Positions 16,153-24,598 of a stretch of DNA of 32,797 bases are shown piece after piece. The translations under genes were made by a program, and so were the position numbers. The number at the start of each line of letters is the position of its first letter. Within the stretch, counting starts at the first letter, position 1. The notes beneath the pieces are model-generated. The model searched no databases. It was not told the origin of the DNA and saw only the letters and a program-made list of their open reading frames with translations. Origin of the DNA: an uncultured Roseateles sp. (GTDB taxonomy: Bacteria > Pseudomonadota > Gammaproteobacteria > Burkholderiales > Burkholderiaceae); NCBI GenBank assembly GCA_946886855.1, contig CAMPJJ010000064.1:1-32797 (forward strand). Reading direction: 5' to 3'.

Positions 16153-17037
16153 ATGTCCACCGTTTCCGACCGCTGGTTGTTCTGGGGCCCGACGCTGATC
16201 TGGGCCAGCACGTGGCACGTGATCCTCTATCAACTGGCCTCGGGCGTGCCGATCCTGAACTCGGTCGGTTGGCGCTTCGGCCTGGCGGCGCTGATGCTGG
16301 CGGGCTTCGCGCGCTGGCAGAAGCTGTCCCTGAAGCTGCCGTTGTCGGCGCATGGGCTGATGCTGGCGACGGGGATCGTGCAGTACAGCGGCAACTACTA
16401 CTCCGTCTACGAGGCCGAGCGTCACATCCCCAGCGGCCTGGTGGCGGTGCTGTTCTGCCTCATGGTGTTCGGCAACGCGCTGTCGGGACGGGTCTTCTTC
16501 GCCCAGCGGGTGACGGGCCGCTTCCTGGCGGTATCGGCGGGCGCGGTCGCGGGGGTGGTGATGATCTTCTGGCCGGAGATCGCCTCGACGGGCGCCCGCC
16601 CGACGGCGGCCTACGGCCTGGCGATGGGACTGGCGGCCGTGCTGGCCGCGTGCATCGGCAACGTGCTCACGCTGACCTTGACCCGCCGCGGACTGCCGCT
16701 GGTGCCGGTGCTCGCGTGGAGCATGGGCTACGGGGCGGTGTTCCTGCTCGTCACGTCAGTGACGACGGGGCAGGGCCTGAACTTCGCATGGACGCCCGAG
16801 TACGTGTTCAGCCTCCTGTACCTGGCGGTATTCGGCTCGGTGATCGCCTTCGTCCTGTACTTCAAGCTCGCGCAGCGCCAGGGCACCGCGCGCGCCGCGC
16901 TGACGGGCGTGGTGATCCCGGTGATCGCGCTGGGGATCTCCGCGATCTTCGAAGGCTGGCGGCCGACGATGCTGGCGCTCGCCGGCATGGTGCTGTGCCT
17001 GGGCAGCATCTACCTGGCGACGCGGCCGCAGCGGTGA
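16153..17037 (+). CDS. EamA-family transporter (DMT superfamily)
   Basis: A 294-residue permease with ten predicted membrane segments in two EamA repeats (about residues 8-140 and 155-290). The first repeat opens with WGPTLIWASTWHVILYQLA; the second contains YLAVFGSVIAFVLYFKLAQR and a helix with GVVIPVIALGISAIFEGW, matching the conserved end of EamA domains. Such proteins usually export amino acids or other metabolites. Two starts are possible: 16153, which begins right before the first helix, and 16108, which adds 15 polar residues; neither has a clear ribosome binding site. Lies 145 bp after the LysE-type exporter gene. Confidence 0.9.
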   Translation: MSTVSDRWLFWGPTLIWASTWHVILYQLASGVPILNSVGWRFGLAALMLAGFARWQKLSLKLPLSAHGLMLATGIVQYSGNYYSVYEAERHIPSGLVAVLFCLMVFGNALSGRVFFAQRVTGRFLAVSAGAVAGVVMIFWPEIASTGARPTAAYGLAMGLAAVLAACIGNVLTLTLTRRGLPLVPVLAWSMGYGAVFLLVTSVTTGQGLNFAWTPEYVFSLLYLAVFGSVIAFVLYFKLAQRQGTARAALTGVVIPVIALGISAIFEGWRPTMLALAGMVLCLGSIYLATRPQR

Positions 17038-17086
17038 GTAGTGCTGCGCTGCCGGTTCGAACTCTCTTCCTGACTGTCTACTGAAG

Positions 17087-17101
17087 GCCTCCCACTGAGG
17101 C
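17087..17101. promoter_or_regulatory. short inverted repeat GCCTC-N5-GAGGC upstream of mqsA-like gene
   Basis: Perfect 5-bp arms with a 5-nt spacer lie 92 bp before the antitoxin start. MqsA of E. coli binds AACCT-N3-AGGTT, which shares the CCT/AGG half-site idea but not the spacing. It might be an operator or only the end of the preceding gene's transcript. Confidence 0.3.
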
Positions 17102-17193
17102 GGGGAACAGTGGCGGGCCTTGCGCAATCGCAAAGTGTCCTCGGCGCCCTGGATGCAGGCTTGCGCTCCTTCAATCGTTCAAGGAGCTGTGAA

Positions 17194-17592
17194 ATGAAAT
17201 TTCCGGCCTGCGGATTCGCTAGGACCCTACGCGATACCCGCGATATCGAGCATGTTTACAAGGGCAGGTCGACGACCATTCCCGCAGTCACTGGAGACTT
17301 CTGCCCATCGTGCGATGAGGTGACGATGGACATGGACGAGTCTGGCCGCGTCATGCGCGCGGTGAGCGCATTCACGAAGCAGGTGAATGCCTCGCAAGTC
17401 GATCCGTTCTTCATCTCGGAGGTCCGAAAGAGGCTCGCGTTGGATCAGCGTGAAGCCGGAGAAATCTTCGGCGGCGGTGTGAATGCCTTCTCCCGTTACG
17501 AGACCGGCAAGACGCAGCCACCGCTGGCGTTGATCAAGCTGTTGCGCTTGCTCGACCGCCACCCGGACCTGGTGGAAGAGATCAGGGCTTGA
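17194..17592 (+). CDS. mqsA: MqsA-family antitoxin/regulator without adjacent toxin
   Basis: A 132-residue protein alignable end to end with the E. coli antitoxin MqsA. The N-terminal zinc domain has Cys6, Cys37 and Cys40, but position 3, a zinc-binding Cys in E. coli MqsA, is Phe (codon TTT). The C-terminal helix-turn-helix contains FGGGVNAFSRYE, with Asn97 and Arg101 at the positions that contact DNA. MqsA neutralises the mRNA interferase MqsR and represses its own operon. In known loci mqsR lies directly upstream; here the 156 bp before the gene encode nothing like it. The start is fixed by AAGGAG (17181-17186). GC content is lower than the neighbours, suggesting transfer. The stop overlaps the convergent PEP-CTERM gene by 11 bp. 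It may now be a stand-alone repressor. Confidence 0.88.
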   Translation: MKFPACGFARTLRDTRDIEHVYKGRSTTIPAVTGDFCPSCDEVTMDMDESGRVMRAVSAFTKQVNASQVDPFFISEVRKRLALDQREAGEIFGGGVNAFSRYETGKTQPPLALIKLLRLLDRHPDLVEEIRA

Positions 17593-18451
17593 GGGTCTCG
17601 GCAGCGCGGCGCCGCCTGGCCGCCACGCCGATCGCCGCCACGCCGGCCAGCATCAGCGCGTAGGTCGATGGCTCCGGTACTGCTGCGGTGATCTCGGTGA
17701 TCGACACGAGGCGTCCCGCGCCGCTGATGTTGACGCTGCTGTACAGGCCGTCGACGGACGCCGTCGAATCCCGCCATTGCAGGCCGACGCATTGCAGGCA
17801 GTTCGCTCCTTGCTGCAACATGCCCAGGAAGTAGGCGAGCGGCTCGCGGTCGTCGTAGTTGTCGACGGTGCCGCCGGCAAAGGGAGCGTTCCAGGTCAGC
17901 GATACCAGGTTCTGGAAGCCGACACCGGACGGGTCCAGCCAGAGTTCCGCACTCGTCAGATTCCAGAAATCGGTGGACCGGATCACCTGCTGGTTGCTGG
18001 TCAAGGAATGAACGCTGCGTGTCCTCGATGCCGAGGTGAAGACTTGGTGCGTCACGCCCGCGGCGCCATCGAATGGATTCGACGAAGCCGACGGCAGGGC
18101 GGGGACCTGGGATGCCCGGGCATCGTTTGTCACCCAGTTGGCGTACCGCTCGGTTGCCGACCAGGCGTCGTAGCTGCGACCAGAACCCGGCTCGGTCGAC
18201 TGGCTGTGCAAGGTGGTGAAATTCGTGCGCCCCGGCGTCGCGCCGATCTCGAAAGTGAAGCTCATCGAGAATGGCTGGCCCCAGACATCGAGGTCCTTCG
18301 AGAAGCCGTCGCAGAAGGTGGACTCCGGCGGGCAATCCACCGTTTTCTCGCCGAAGCGCAGGCTGCCCTCGAAGTCGACCTTGTAGGTCGTCGCGTTCGC
18401 CATCTGGCTGAGACCGGCGCTCAGCACGACGGCCATCCACAGTTTCTTCAT
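17582..18451 (-). CDS. PEP-CTERM sorting domain protein (copy 1)
   Basis: A 289-residue exported protein. The signal peptide covers about residues 1-20 (MKKLWMAVVLSAGLSQMANA). The C terminus has VPEPSTYALMLAGVAAIG then an Arg-rich tail, the PEP-CTERM tripartite signal recognised by exosortase. The middle is Ser/Thr-rich, beta-type, with Cys pairs CPPESTFC near the N terminus and CLQC near residue 225. Function is unknown; such proteins are usually linked to exopolysaccharide or surface structures. GGGAAG precedes the ATG. It shares its sorting tail and overall plan with the next gene upstream, so they look like a diverged tandem pair. No exosortase gene is in the window. Confidence 0.9.
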   Translation of the reverse strand: MKKLWMAVVLSAGLSQMANATTYKVDFEGSLRFGEKTVDCPPESTFCDGFSKDLDVWGQPFSMSFTFEIGATPGRTNFTTLHSQSTEPGSGRSYDAWSATERYANWVTNDARASQVPALPSASSNPFDGAAGVTHQVFTSASRTRSVHSLTSNQQVIRSTDFWNLTSAELWLDPSGVGFQNLVSLTWNAPFAGGTVDNYDDREPLAYFLGMLQQGANCLQCVGLQWRDSTASVDGLYSSVNISGAGRLVSITEITAAVPEPSTYALMLAGVAAIGVAARRRRAAETLKP

Positions 18452-18511
18452 GGGTCTTCCCTTTCGTGTGCTTGATCGGCGCGACGCGCCTTGTTTATTC
18501 AGACCGTCTCT

Positions 18512-19369
18512 TCAGGCCGTCTTGCGTCGACGAGCGGCGAATCCGATGGCGGCCACGCCGGCCAGCATCAGCGCATAGGTGGACGGTTCCGGCACGGCCG
18601 AGGCGTCGAGTTCGCGCATGCTGAAGTCGCTGACCGAGCCCCAGTAATAGAACGCCTCGGATTGCGTGTCATTGCTCTTCCAGACACCGAGCGCAAAGGA
18701 GTTCTGGCACCCCTCGCACGAGAAATCGCCTTGCATCCGTTCGGTGAACTGGCGCGAGGTGAGTGAGTCGCCGATGTTGTCCGAGGTCACGGGGAACGGC
18801 GCCCAGTGGAAGAATTCCAATGTGGTCGCCGCTTGCCAGCCGTCCGGCAGGACCCACGACTGCACCCTGGATGCGCTCCACATGTCGCGTGGAATGGTGC
18901 GACCCGGCTCGTCCGGATAGGACGTGAGCATGCGGTCGCGTCGCACGTTGACGTCATCGGTGACCGGACCGACCGGGGCGCTGACGTTCGCCCACGACAG
19001 CAGCGACGCCGGCGCGAGGTTCGCGGGAAGGGCCCCTGCCTCGTGCCGCACGCCGATGGTCTGGCTGCCGATGTCGTTCCAGGTGACGCGGCCGTCGACG
19101 TCGCTGCCCTGGAAGGCGGACACCGATGTCGTGTCCATCCCGGCCCGCGGGCCGATGTCGATCACCATCGTCCGCGAAAAGCTCAACGGCGCGATCGGCG
19201 ACTCGGTGGATCGATAGGATTCGCTGCATGAGAGGCAGAAGAACGACGTATAGGCAGTCGTCAACGTGCCGGTGAACGTCACTTCGAAGCGCTCCGCACG
19301 CGCCGGTGATGCGGCCATGCTCGCGATGGCCACCAGGGCGAGCGTCAGCCCGCCGATCTTCTTGTTCAT
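18512..19369 (-). CDS. PEP-CTERM sorting domain protein (copy 2)
   Basis: A 285-residue exported protein with a signal peptide (about 1-25, ending SPARA) and the C-terminal VPEPSTYALMLAGVAAIG motif followed by AARRRK. Like its neighbour it has two CxxC pairs, CLSC near residue 45 and CEGC near residue 225, in similar positions, and ends its mature part with a short beta stretch before the sorting signal. AAGGAA lies just before the ATG. It lies 60 bp upstream of copy 1 on the same strand and is likely co-transcribed. Overall identity between the two is low outside the tail, so duplication is old or the tail alone is shared. Confidence 0.9.
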   Translation of the reverse strand: MNKKIGGLTLALVAIASMAASPARAERFEVTFTGTLTTAYTSFFCLSCSESYRSTESPIAPLSFSRTMVIDIGPRAGMDTTSVSAFQGSDVDGRVTWNDIGSQTIGVRHEAGALPANLAPASLLSWANVSAPVGPVTDDVNVRRDRMLTSYPDEPGRTIPRDMWSASRVQSWVLPDGWQAATTLEFFHWAPFPVTSDNIGDSLTSRQFTERMQGDFSCEGCQNSFALGVWKSNDTQSEAFYYWGSVSDFSMRELDASAVPEPSTYALMLAGVAAIGFAARRRKTA

Positions 19370-19472
19370 GGAGTTCCTTCCCTCTCGGGTCGGATTCTCT
19401 CCATGTCAGATTTGCAAAGCGCCGGTGCACCCACTCGAATGGAGGGGCGCGCAGCGCCGATGACACGCCCGG

Positions 19473-20240
19473 TTACTTCACCCAGCCAATCTCCACCGCC
19501 GTCGCCGGACCCACGACCGTCTCGCCGAGGCCTGAGGGGATCCGCAACTCGCCTTCCCGCACCGGGATGCGCCCGGCCATCAGCTCGGCCGCCGTCTGCG
19601 GGTCGCGCGGCTCCTGCCGCGGCGCCGCGTAGCCGTCGGGGAACACCGGCGCCAGCGTCGACGGGTCGTACTTGTCGGTGGCGCCGAAGGTGTGCAGCGC
19701 CTCGTGCGCGATGACGACCTCGTTCTGCGCCTGCTGCGACTTCGTCGCGAACAGGTGCACCAGGCCGAGCCGGCCCTTCTCCAGCCCGATCGAATGCGGC
19801 AGCGCCCCGGCGAAGTCCGGCGGGTGGTACATGAGGAAGAGCTTCACGTCCGGCACGGGCGAGCTCGGCGGCGTCTCGCGCCACGCCCACCAGCGCATCC
19901 GCAGGCTCCAGGAGATCGCCGACAGCGGCCCCCCGTCCCGCGGCACCGCCGGCGGCACGACCCGGACCCGGCTGCCCAGCACGACCCGCAGCGGCTCGGA
20001 CAAGGACACGCCGTACCGGGCCGCCTCCCGCTGGAAGTAGGGCGCCAGTCCCTCGAAGGCGGCGGCGTCCAGCCGTTCCAGGTAGAGCTCCGTCACGGCG
20101 TCGCCGGACGCATTGATCGGATACAGCGTCACCACCTGCGGCCGCTTCCAGGACTGGGCCTGCCAGCGACCCACGAGCGTGGTGACCGCCACCGTCAACA
20201 GGATCCCGAGCAGGATCAGGATCCGCAATGCCTTGAACAT
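19473..20240 (-). CDS. membrane-anchored putative zinc metallopeptidase (HExxHxxGxxD)
   Basis: A 255-residue protein with one N-terminal membrane segment (about residues 6-23) and a periplasmic domain. The motif HEALHTFGATD spans 179-189: His179 and His183 would bind zinc, Glu180 is the general base, and Asp189 takes the place of the third metzincin histidine, as in snapalysin-type enzymes (HExxHxxGxxD). Met221 in ELMAGRIP could form the Met-turn. I do not recognise the exact family. Start at 20240 is preceded by GAGGGAGAG. It lies 53 bp after arfB, all leftward with alr. Substrate unknown; activity is inferred from the motif only. Confidence 0.8.
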   Translation of the reverse strand: MFKALRILILLGILLTVAVTTLVGRWQAQSWKRPQVVTLYPINASGDAVTELYLERLDAAAFEGLAPYFQREAARYGVSLSEPLRVVLGSRVRVVPPAVPRDGGPLSAISWSLRMRWWAWRETPPSSPVPDVKLFLMYHPPDFAGALPHSIGLEKGRLGLVHLFATKSQQAQNEVVIAHEALHTFGATDKYDPSTLAPVFPDGYAAPRQEPRDPQTAAELMAGRIPVREGELRIPSGLGETVVGPATAVEIGWVK

Positions 20241-20293
20241 GTCTCTCCCTCGATGGTCTTTCGGTCCGGCAGGTTTCAGCCGCGTCGGCCGCG

Positions 20294-20701
20294 TCAGTCG
20301 CCTCGGACCTTGCCGCGCCCGGCCTTGATGTCGCCGCGCTGGCTCTTGGCCTCCAGCCGGCGCTTCTGCGATCCGTAGGTCGGCTTGGTCGCTCGGCGCG
20401 CCTTCGGCGTGTGCGCCACGCTCTGCGCCAGTGTCACCAGCCGGGCGATCGCATCGGCGCGGTTCTGCTCCTGGCTGCGCGATTCCTGGGCCTTGATCAC
20501 CACCACGCCCTCGGCCGTGATCCGCTGGTCGCTGAGCGCCAGCAGGCGCTCCTTGATCAGCGCCGGCAGCGTCGAGCGCCGGATGTCGAAGCGCAGGTGC
20601 ACCGCGCTGCTGACCTTGTTGACGTTCTGGCCGCCGGGACCGCTGGCGCGGATCGCGGAGATCTCCAGCTCCCAGTCGGCCGGCGTCCAGTCCAACTGCA
20701 T
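20294..20701 (-). CDS. arfB: alternative ribosome-rescue factor ArfB (YaeJ)
   Basis: A 135-residue peptidyl-tRNA hydrolase acting on stalled ribosomes. The N-terminal domain carries [10 protein letters not shown], with the catalytic GGQ at 23-25. The C-terminal ~35 residues are very basic ([20 protein letters not shown]), the tail that occupies the empty mRNA channel. Length matches E. coli ArfB (140). The stop-codon recognition domains of RF1/RF2 are absent. Start at 20701 is chosen because family proteins begin just before the [17 protein letters not shown] region; no strong ribosome binding site is visible. It follows alr by 29 bp on the same strand. Confidence 0.94.
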   Translation of the reverse strand: MQLDWTPADWELEISAIRASGPGGQNVNKVSSAVHLRFDIRRSTLPALIKERLLALSDQRITAEGVVVIKAQESRSQEQNRADAIARLVTLAQSVAHTPKARRATKPTYGSQKRRLEAKSQRGDIKAGRGKVRGD

Positions 20702-20730
20702 GGCGCCGGAGGCGAGCCGCGCGCCGGGCC

Positions 20731-21834
20731 TCAGCCCAGCGTCTCGACGTGCACCGGCACGCGCTTGGTCACCGCGCACATCAGCTCGTAGCCGATCGTG
20801 CCCGCCGAGCGGGCCACCTCGTCGATCGGCAGCACCGAGCCATGCGGGCCCTGGCCCCAGAGCGTGACCTCGCTGCCGATGCCCTCGTTCGGCAGGTCGC
20901 TCAGGTCGACCGCCAGCATGTCCATCGACACGCGGCCGATCGTCGCGCTGCGCCGGCCGCCGACCAGCACCGGCGTGCCGTGCGCGGCGTGGCGGGGGTA
21001 GCCGTCCGCATAACCGCAGGCCACCGTGCCGATGCGCATCGCGCGCTGCGCCACGAAGCTGCTGCCGTAGCCGACGCTGTCGCCCTCCTTCAGGTGCTGG
21101 ACCGCCAGGACCTTGGCCCGCAGCGTCATGGTCGGCTTCAGGTCCCAGTGGGCGATGTCGTGCTCGGGGAAATCCGGCGCGCTGCCGTAGGTCATGATCC
21201 CGGAACGCACCCAGTCGGCCCGCACCGCCGGATCCTGGCTGTGGCGCAGCACCGCCGCGCTGTTGCTCAGGGTGCGCGCGCCCGGCAGGTCAGCCGTCGC
21301 CTCCAGGAAGACGGCGGTCTGGTGCGCGATGCCGCGCGGCCCGTCGGCGTCCGAGAAATGCGTCATCAGCGAGATCTCGTCCACCTGCGGCAGCGCGTTC
21401 AACCGCGTCCAGGCGCCGCGGAAGGCGCTCGGCGTGAAGCCCAGCCGGTTCATGCCGCTGTTGAGCTTCAGGAACACCCGATGCGGCTCGTGGGTCTTGT
21501 GCATGGCCAGCCAGTCGACCTGCTGCTCATGGTGCACCGTGTGCCAGAGCTTCAGCCGCGAGCAGAGTTCCAGGTCGCGCGATTCGAAGCAGCCTTCCAG
21601 CAGCAGGATCGGGCCGCGCCAGCCCAGGTCGCGCAGGCGCTGGGCTTCGTCCAGGTCCAGCAGCGCGAAGCCGTCCGCGCTGCGCAGCGCGTCGAACGCC
21701 CGTTCGATGCCGTGGCCGTAGGCATTGGCCTTCACCACCGCGAACACCTGGGCGTCGGGCGCGCAGGCGCGGGCACGCGCGATGTTGTGGGCCAGCGCGG
21801 GCTGGTGGACGAGGGCTTCGATCGGACGCGGCAT
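20731..21834 (-). CDS. alr: alanine racemase
   Basis: A 367-residue PLP enzyme that interconverts L- and D-alanine for peptidoglycan or catabolism. Lys35 in [10 protein letters not shown] binds PLP, and Tyr256 in VGYGSSFV is the opposing catalytic base. [20 protein letters not shown] and RVSMDM are further signatures. The RPGxxLYG motif appears as RSGIMTYG, an ordinary variant. The length is normal. The gene diverges from lplT and is followed by arfB and the metallopeptidase gene. A lone racemase near lplT is usual in Burkholderiales; whether it is biosynthetic (Alr) or catabolic (DadX) is not decided by sequence, and the dadA-like gene is 10 kb away. Confidence 0.96.
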   Translation of the reverse strand: MPRPIEALVHQPALAHNIARARACAPDAQVFAVVKANAYGHGIERAFDALRSADGFALLDLDEAQRLRDLGWRGPILLLEGCFESRDLELCSRLKLWHTVHHEQQVDWLAMHKTHEPHRVFLKLNSGMNRLGFTPSAFRGAWTRLNALPQVDEISLMTHFSDADGPRGIAHQTAVFLEATADLPGARTLSNSAAVLRHSQDPAVRADWVRSGIMTYGSAPDFPEHDIAHWDLKPTMTLRAKVLAVQHLKEGDSVGYGSSFVAQRAMRIGTVACGYADGYPRHAAHGTPVLVGGRRSATIGRVSMDMLAVDLSDLPNEGIGSEVTLWGQGPHGSVLPIDEVARSAGTIGYELMCAVTKRVPVHVETLG

Positions 21835-21974
21835 GGGCCTGCATTGTGCCGCGCCATGAACGCCTTCACGCGCCCCGCGGCGCGGACGGGAGCTCGCCGC
21901 CGGCGCGGAAAAGCAGTGCCAAGTAGCACACAGACACTGTCTCGTGAAGCGCTGTTACGAAAACGAGCGCGTGC

Positions 21975-21980
21975 TATAAA
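21975..21980 (+). promoter_or_regulatory. candidate -10 element (TATAAA) for lplT
   Basis: TATAAA lies 72 bp before the lplT start in the 218-bp divergent gap, which is locally AT-richer than its surroundings. The -35 candidate at correct spacing (TGTTAC, 21953) is weak. Confidence 0.35.
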
Positions 21981-22052
21981 CCCGCCGCAGCGCTGCCTTT
22001 CCCCACCCCGTGGACCCAGCGTGATCACCGCAGTTCCAGGTATGCCGGGTCG

Positions 22053-23330
22053 ATGAAAAAAGGCTTCTACACCATCATGTCAGCGCAGTTCTTCAGCTCG
22101 CTGGCTGATAACGCGCTGTTCGTGGCCGCCGTTGAACTGCTTCGCACCAGCGGCGCCGCCGAATGGCAGCGTGCCGCCCTCGTGCCGATGTTCGCGCTGT
22201 TCTACGTGGTGCTGGCCCCCTTCGTCGGCGCCTTCGCCGATGCGGTTCCCAAGGGCAAGGTCATGTTCATCTCCAACACCATCAAGGTGCTGGGGTGCCT
22301 CAGCATGCTGGTCGGGGTGCACCCGCTGATCGCCTACGCCATCGTCGGGCTCGGCGCCGCCGCCTACTCGCCGGCCAAGTACGGCATCCTGACGGAGCTG
22401 CTCCCCACCTCCCAGCTGGTGAAGGCCAACGGCTGGATCGAAGGGCTGACCATCGCCTCCATCATCCTGGGCGCGGTGTTCGGCGGGCAGCTGATCGGGG
22501 ACAAGGCCTCCGCGGTGCTGCTGGCCATCGACATCCCCTTCATCGATACCGGCATCGACACGCCGCCGGAGGCCGCCATCGCCTTCATGGTGGTGCTGTA
22601 CTTCATCGCCGCGCTCTTCAACCTGCGCATCCCCCGCACCGACTCGCCGCTGCAGCCCATCTCGCACAGCGCGACCGACCTGGTGCGGGAGTTCGCCGCC
22701 TGCAATTCGCGGCTGTGGCAGGACAAGCTGGGCCAGATCTCGCTGGGCATGACGACGCTGTTCTGGGGCGTGTCCGGCAACATGCGCTACATCGTCTTCG
22801 CCTGGGCCGCCGCGGCGCTGGGCTACGGCACGACCCAGGCGTCGGCGCTGGCCGGCGTGGTGGCCATCGGCACCGCCGTCGGCGCCGTGGCCGCGTCGAT
22901 GGCCGTGCGGCTGGACAAGGCGACCAGTGTCATCCCGCTGGGCATCGGCATGGGCCTGCTGATGCTGGTGCTGAACTTCATCAACAACCTGTGGGTGGCC
23001 ATCCCCTTCCTGATCCTGCTGGGCGGCATCGGCGGCTACCTGGTCGTGCCGATGAATGCGCTGCTGCAGCATCGCGGGCACAACCTGATGGGCGCGGGCC
23101 GCTCGATCGCCGTGCAGAACTTCAACGAGCAGGCCTGCATCCTCGGCCTGGGCGCGCTCTACACGATGCTGACCCGTTTCGGCACCTCGGCCTTCGGGTC
23201 GATCACGATCTTCGGCCTGCTGGTGGCGGGGATCATGTGGGTGATCGGCCGCTGGCACGCGCACAACAAGGTCGAGCACGCGGAGGAACTCAACCGCCTG
23301 CTCGCCATCGCCCGCAGCGACAAGCACTGA
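22053..23330 (+). CDS. lplT: lysophospholipid transporter LplT
   Basis: A 425-residue major-facilitator protein with about 12 membrane segments that flips lysophospholipids across the inner membrane for re-acylation. It starts MKKGFYTIMSAQFFSSLADN, the typical LplT N terminus. AYSPAKYGILTELLP is the family motif between helices 4 and 5, and MNALLQHRGHNLMGAGRSIA is conserved in the C-terminal half. In enterobacteria lplT is followed by aas (acyltransferase); here no acyltransferase follows and a strong terminator closes the gene. The ribosome binding site is poor. Divergent from alr, an arrangement I recognise from related betaproteobacteria. Confidence 0.95.
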   Translation: MKKGFYTIMSAQFFSSLADNALFVAAVELLRTSGAAEWQRAALVPMFALFYVVLAPFVGAFADAVPKGKVMFISNTIKVLGCLSMLVGVHPLIAYAIVGLGAAAYSPAKYGILTELLPTSQLVKANGWIEGLTIASIILGAVFGGQLIGDKASAVLLAIDIPFIDTGIDTPPEAAIAFMVVLYFIAALFNLRIPRTDSPLQPISHSATDLVREFAACNSRLWQDKLGQISLGMTTLFWGVSGNMRYIVFAWAAAALGYGTTQASALAGVVAIGTAVGAVAASMAVRLDKATSVIPLGIGMGLLMLVLNFINNLWVAIPFLILLGGIGGYLVVPMNALLQHRGHNLMGAGRSIAVQNFNEQACILGLGALYTMLTRFGTSAFGSITIFGLLVAGIMWVIGRWHAHNKVEHAEELNRLLAIARSDKH

Positions 23331-23345
23331 GCGGACCTTCCGCAG

Positions 23346-23379
23346 AAACGACGACGGCCCCTCGGGGCCGTTGTCGTTT
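23346..23379 (+). terminator. strong intrinsic terminator after lplT
   Basis: A 16-bp stem, left arm 23346-23361 and right arm 23364-23379, with one G-T wobble and a 2-nt loop, centred on GGCCCCTCGGGGCC and ending in GTCGTTT. A-runs on the left arm make it active in both directions. Confidence 0.9.
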
Positions 23380-23388
23380 GTGGTCATA

Positions 23389-23426
23389 CCCCCTCTCCCG
23401 CTTGCGGGAGCGGGCAGGGGTGAGGG
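23389..23426. repeat. dispersed palindromic repeat (CCCTCTCCCGCTTGCGGGAG type)
   Basis: CTCCCGC-TT-GCGGGAG forms a perfect hairpin, flanked by CCCCCT and GGGGTGAGGG that extend the dyad. I recognise this as a repeat found in many intergenic regions of GC-rich proteobacteria. It lies directly after the lplT terminator and before the end of the SGNH gene. Confidence 0.7.
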
Positions 23427-23461
23427 CCAGCGGCGGTGGCAGTCCTTCAGCCCCTCAGCCC

Positions 23462-24403
23462 TCAGCGCCTGGCGCGACCGCGGCCGGTCGGCGGCGCCGC
23501 GACGACGATCCCGCCGGTGGTCAGCACCTGGTCGACATGCTCCGACCAGGCCCGCCCGATCTTCAGGCAGCCGCTGTGGTTGAGGTGGATCTCGTTGTGC
23601 CAGTCGCCGCTGATGCCGCTCGCGCCCGGCGTGGCCGCGGCCAGCGGCACGGCGGTCGAGTCGAACACGAACAGGCCCGGGAACTGCTCCTTGTCCGCCA
23701 TCAGCGTCTTCAGGAACTGCGCCAGGTGCATCACCATCAGCCGGCTGACGGCCGCCCAGTCGGCGGACGGGATCGCGTAGGCCTTGAGCGCCGGGTACAG
23801 CCACGGGCCATGGCCGGCATCCTCCGCGCCGGCCGGACGCGGCATCGGCACGGCGTAGCAGTGCATGAAGACCGGCTTGCCGGCGGACGGCCCCTGGTCG
23901 CGCAGGGTCAGCAGATGGCGCAGGTTGGCCTTCAGGTACTCCGCGTAGGTCGCCCAGCCGGGCTCCGAGAAATAGCGGCCCACGCCCGCGGACGGCGGGC
24001 CCCATTCGGTCTGGTTGCGCAGCAGGCGCAGGTGCAGCGGCACCTCGACGCCGTCGATCTGGGTCGGCGTCTGCGCCGCCTTGATCAGGTCGTTGCCGCC
24101 GACCGACAGCAGGATGCCGTCCCAGACGGGGGCGTCCGGCGCGGTCAGCAGGCGGACGAAGTCGGGGGAAGACGCCAGTTCGACGACCTTGGACAGGCTC
24201 TCGCGTTGTCCGGCGCAATTGATCGCGACGGTCGGCTTGGTCAGCACCAGTTCCTGGAGCAGGTTGGCATGCGCGCTGAGCTTGGCCTGGGCGGTCGAGA
24301 ACCAGGAGTCCCCTTGAGCCAGCAGACGCCAGTGATAGCTCTGCAGGTCGGGCCCGGGCTGGGACTGCAAATCCTCGGGGGCGAAACAGGCCAGGTGATC
24401 CAA
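23462..24403 (-). CDS. SGNH/GDSL-like hydrolase, TTG start
   Basis: A 313-residue protein with the block order of SGNH hydrolases: GDSWF with Ser33 (block I), VGGNDL with Asn104 (block III) and DWHNEIHLN near residue 275, which supplies the Asp/His pair of block V. No signal peptide is seen. These enzymes cleave esters of carbohydrates, lipids or peptides; the substrate is unknown. The start codon is TTG at 24403, preceded by AGGGAGAG. No ATG is available, because an in-frame TGA lies eight codons upstream. The stop is close to the palindromic repeat downstream of lplT. The C terminus is Arg-rich. The gene diverges from an EamA permease gene across about 250 bp. Confidence 0.8.
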   Translation of the reverse strand: MDHLACFAPEDLQSQPGPDLQSYHWRLLAQGDSWFSTAQAKLSAHANLLQELVLTKPTVAINCAGQRESLSKVVELASSPDFVRLLTAPDAPVWDGILLSVGGNDLIKAAQTPTQIDGVEVPLHLRLLRNQTEWGPPSAGVGRYFSEPGWATYAEYLKANLRHLLTLRDQGPSAGKPVFMHCYAVPMPRPAGAEDAGHGPWLYPALKAYAIPSADWAAVSRLMVMHLAQFLKTLMADKEQFPGLFVFDSTAVPLAAATPGASGISGDWHNEIHLNHSGCLKIGRAWSEHVDQVLTTGGIVVAAPPTGRGRARR

Positions 24404-24574
24404 GAAGCTCTCCCTACTTTGGTGGACGGGTCACACGCGACAGGGTAGGCCGCGTGCATGACAGGCGCACGGCGACCCGATTGGAGGACAGGGTCAGTCC
24501 TTGCGCCATGCTACAAACCCTGGGCATTGTTTGCCGGTCCGCGAGCCGGATCCAAGCCCTGTCGGGGGGACTGT

Positions 24575-24598
24575 TGCACAAGCCCCACCCCTTGTGCA
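24575..24598. promoter_or_regulatory. hairpin TGCACAAG-N8-CTTGTGCA in the EamA gene leader
   Basis: Perfect 8-bp arms around an 8-nt loop lie about 57 bp before the EamA start, in a leader with no other gene. It could be a regulator's dyad site or an RNA hairpin. The following 36 bases (24611-24646) are a degenerate hexamer array of TCCCTG/CGTCTG words. Confidence 0.4.

Noticed and set aside
17038..17193. mqsR toxin gene or tRNA fragment upstream of the antitoxin
   Set aside because: The 156 bp have no frame resembling MqsR. GGTTCGAACTC at 17053 looks like a T arm, but no acceptor or anticodon stem can be built around it.
22080..24218. Long minus-strand frame opposite lplT and through the repeat region
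   Set aside because: No family features, and it runs through a strong terminator hairpin and a dispersed repeat; lplT on the plus strand explains the region.
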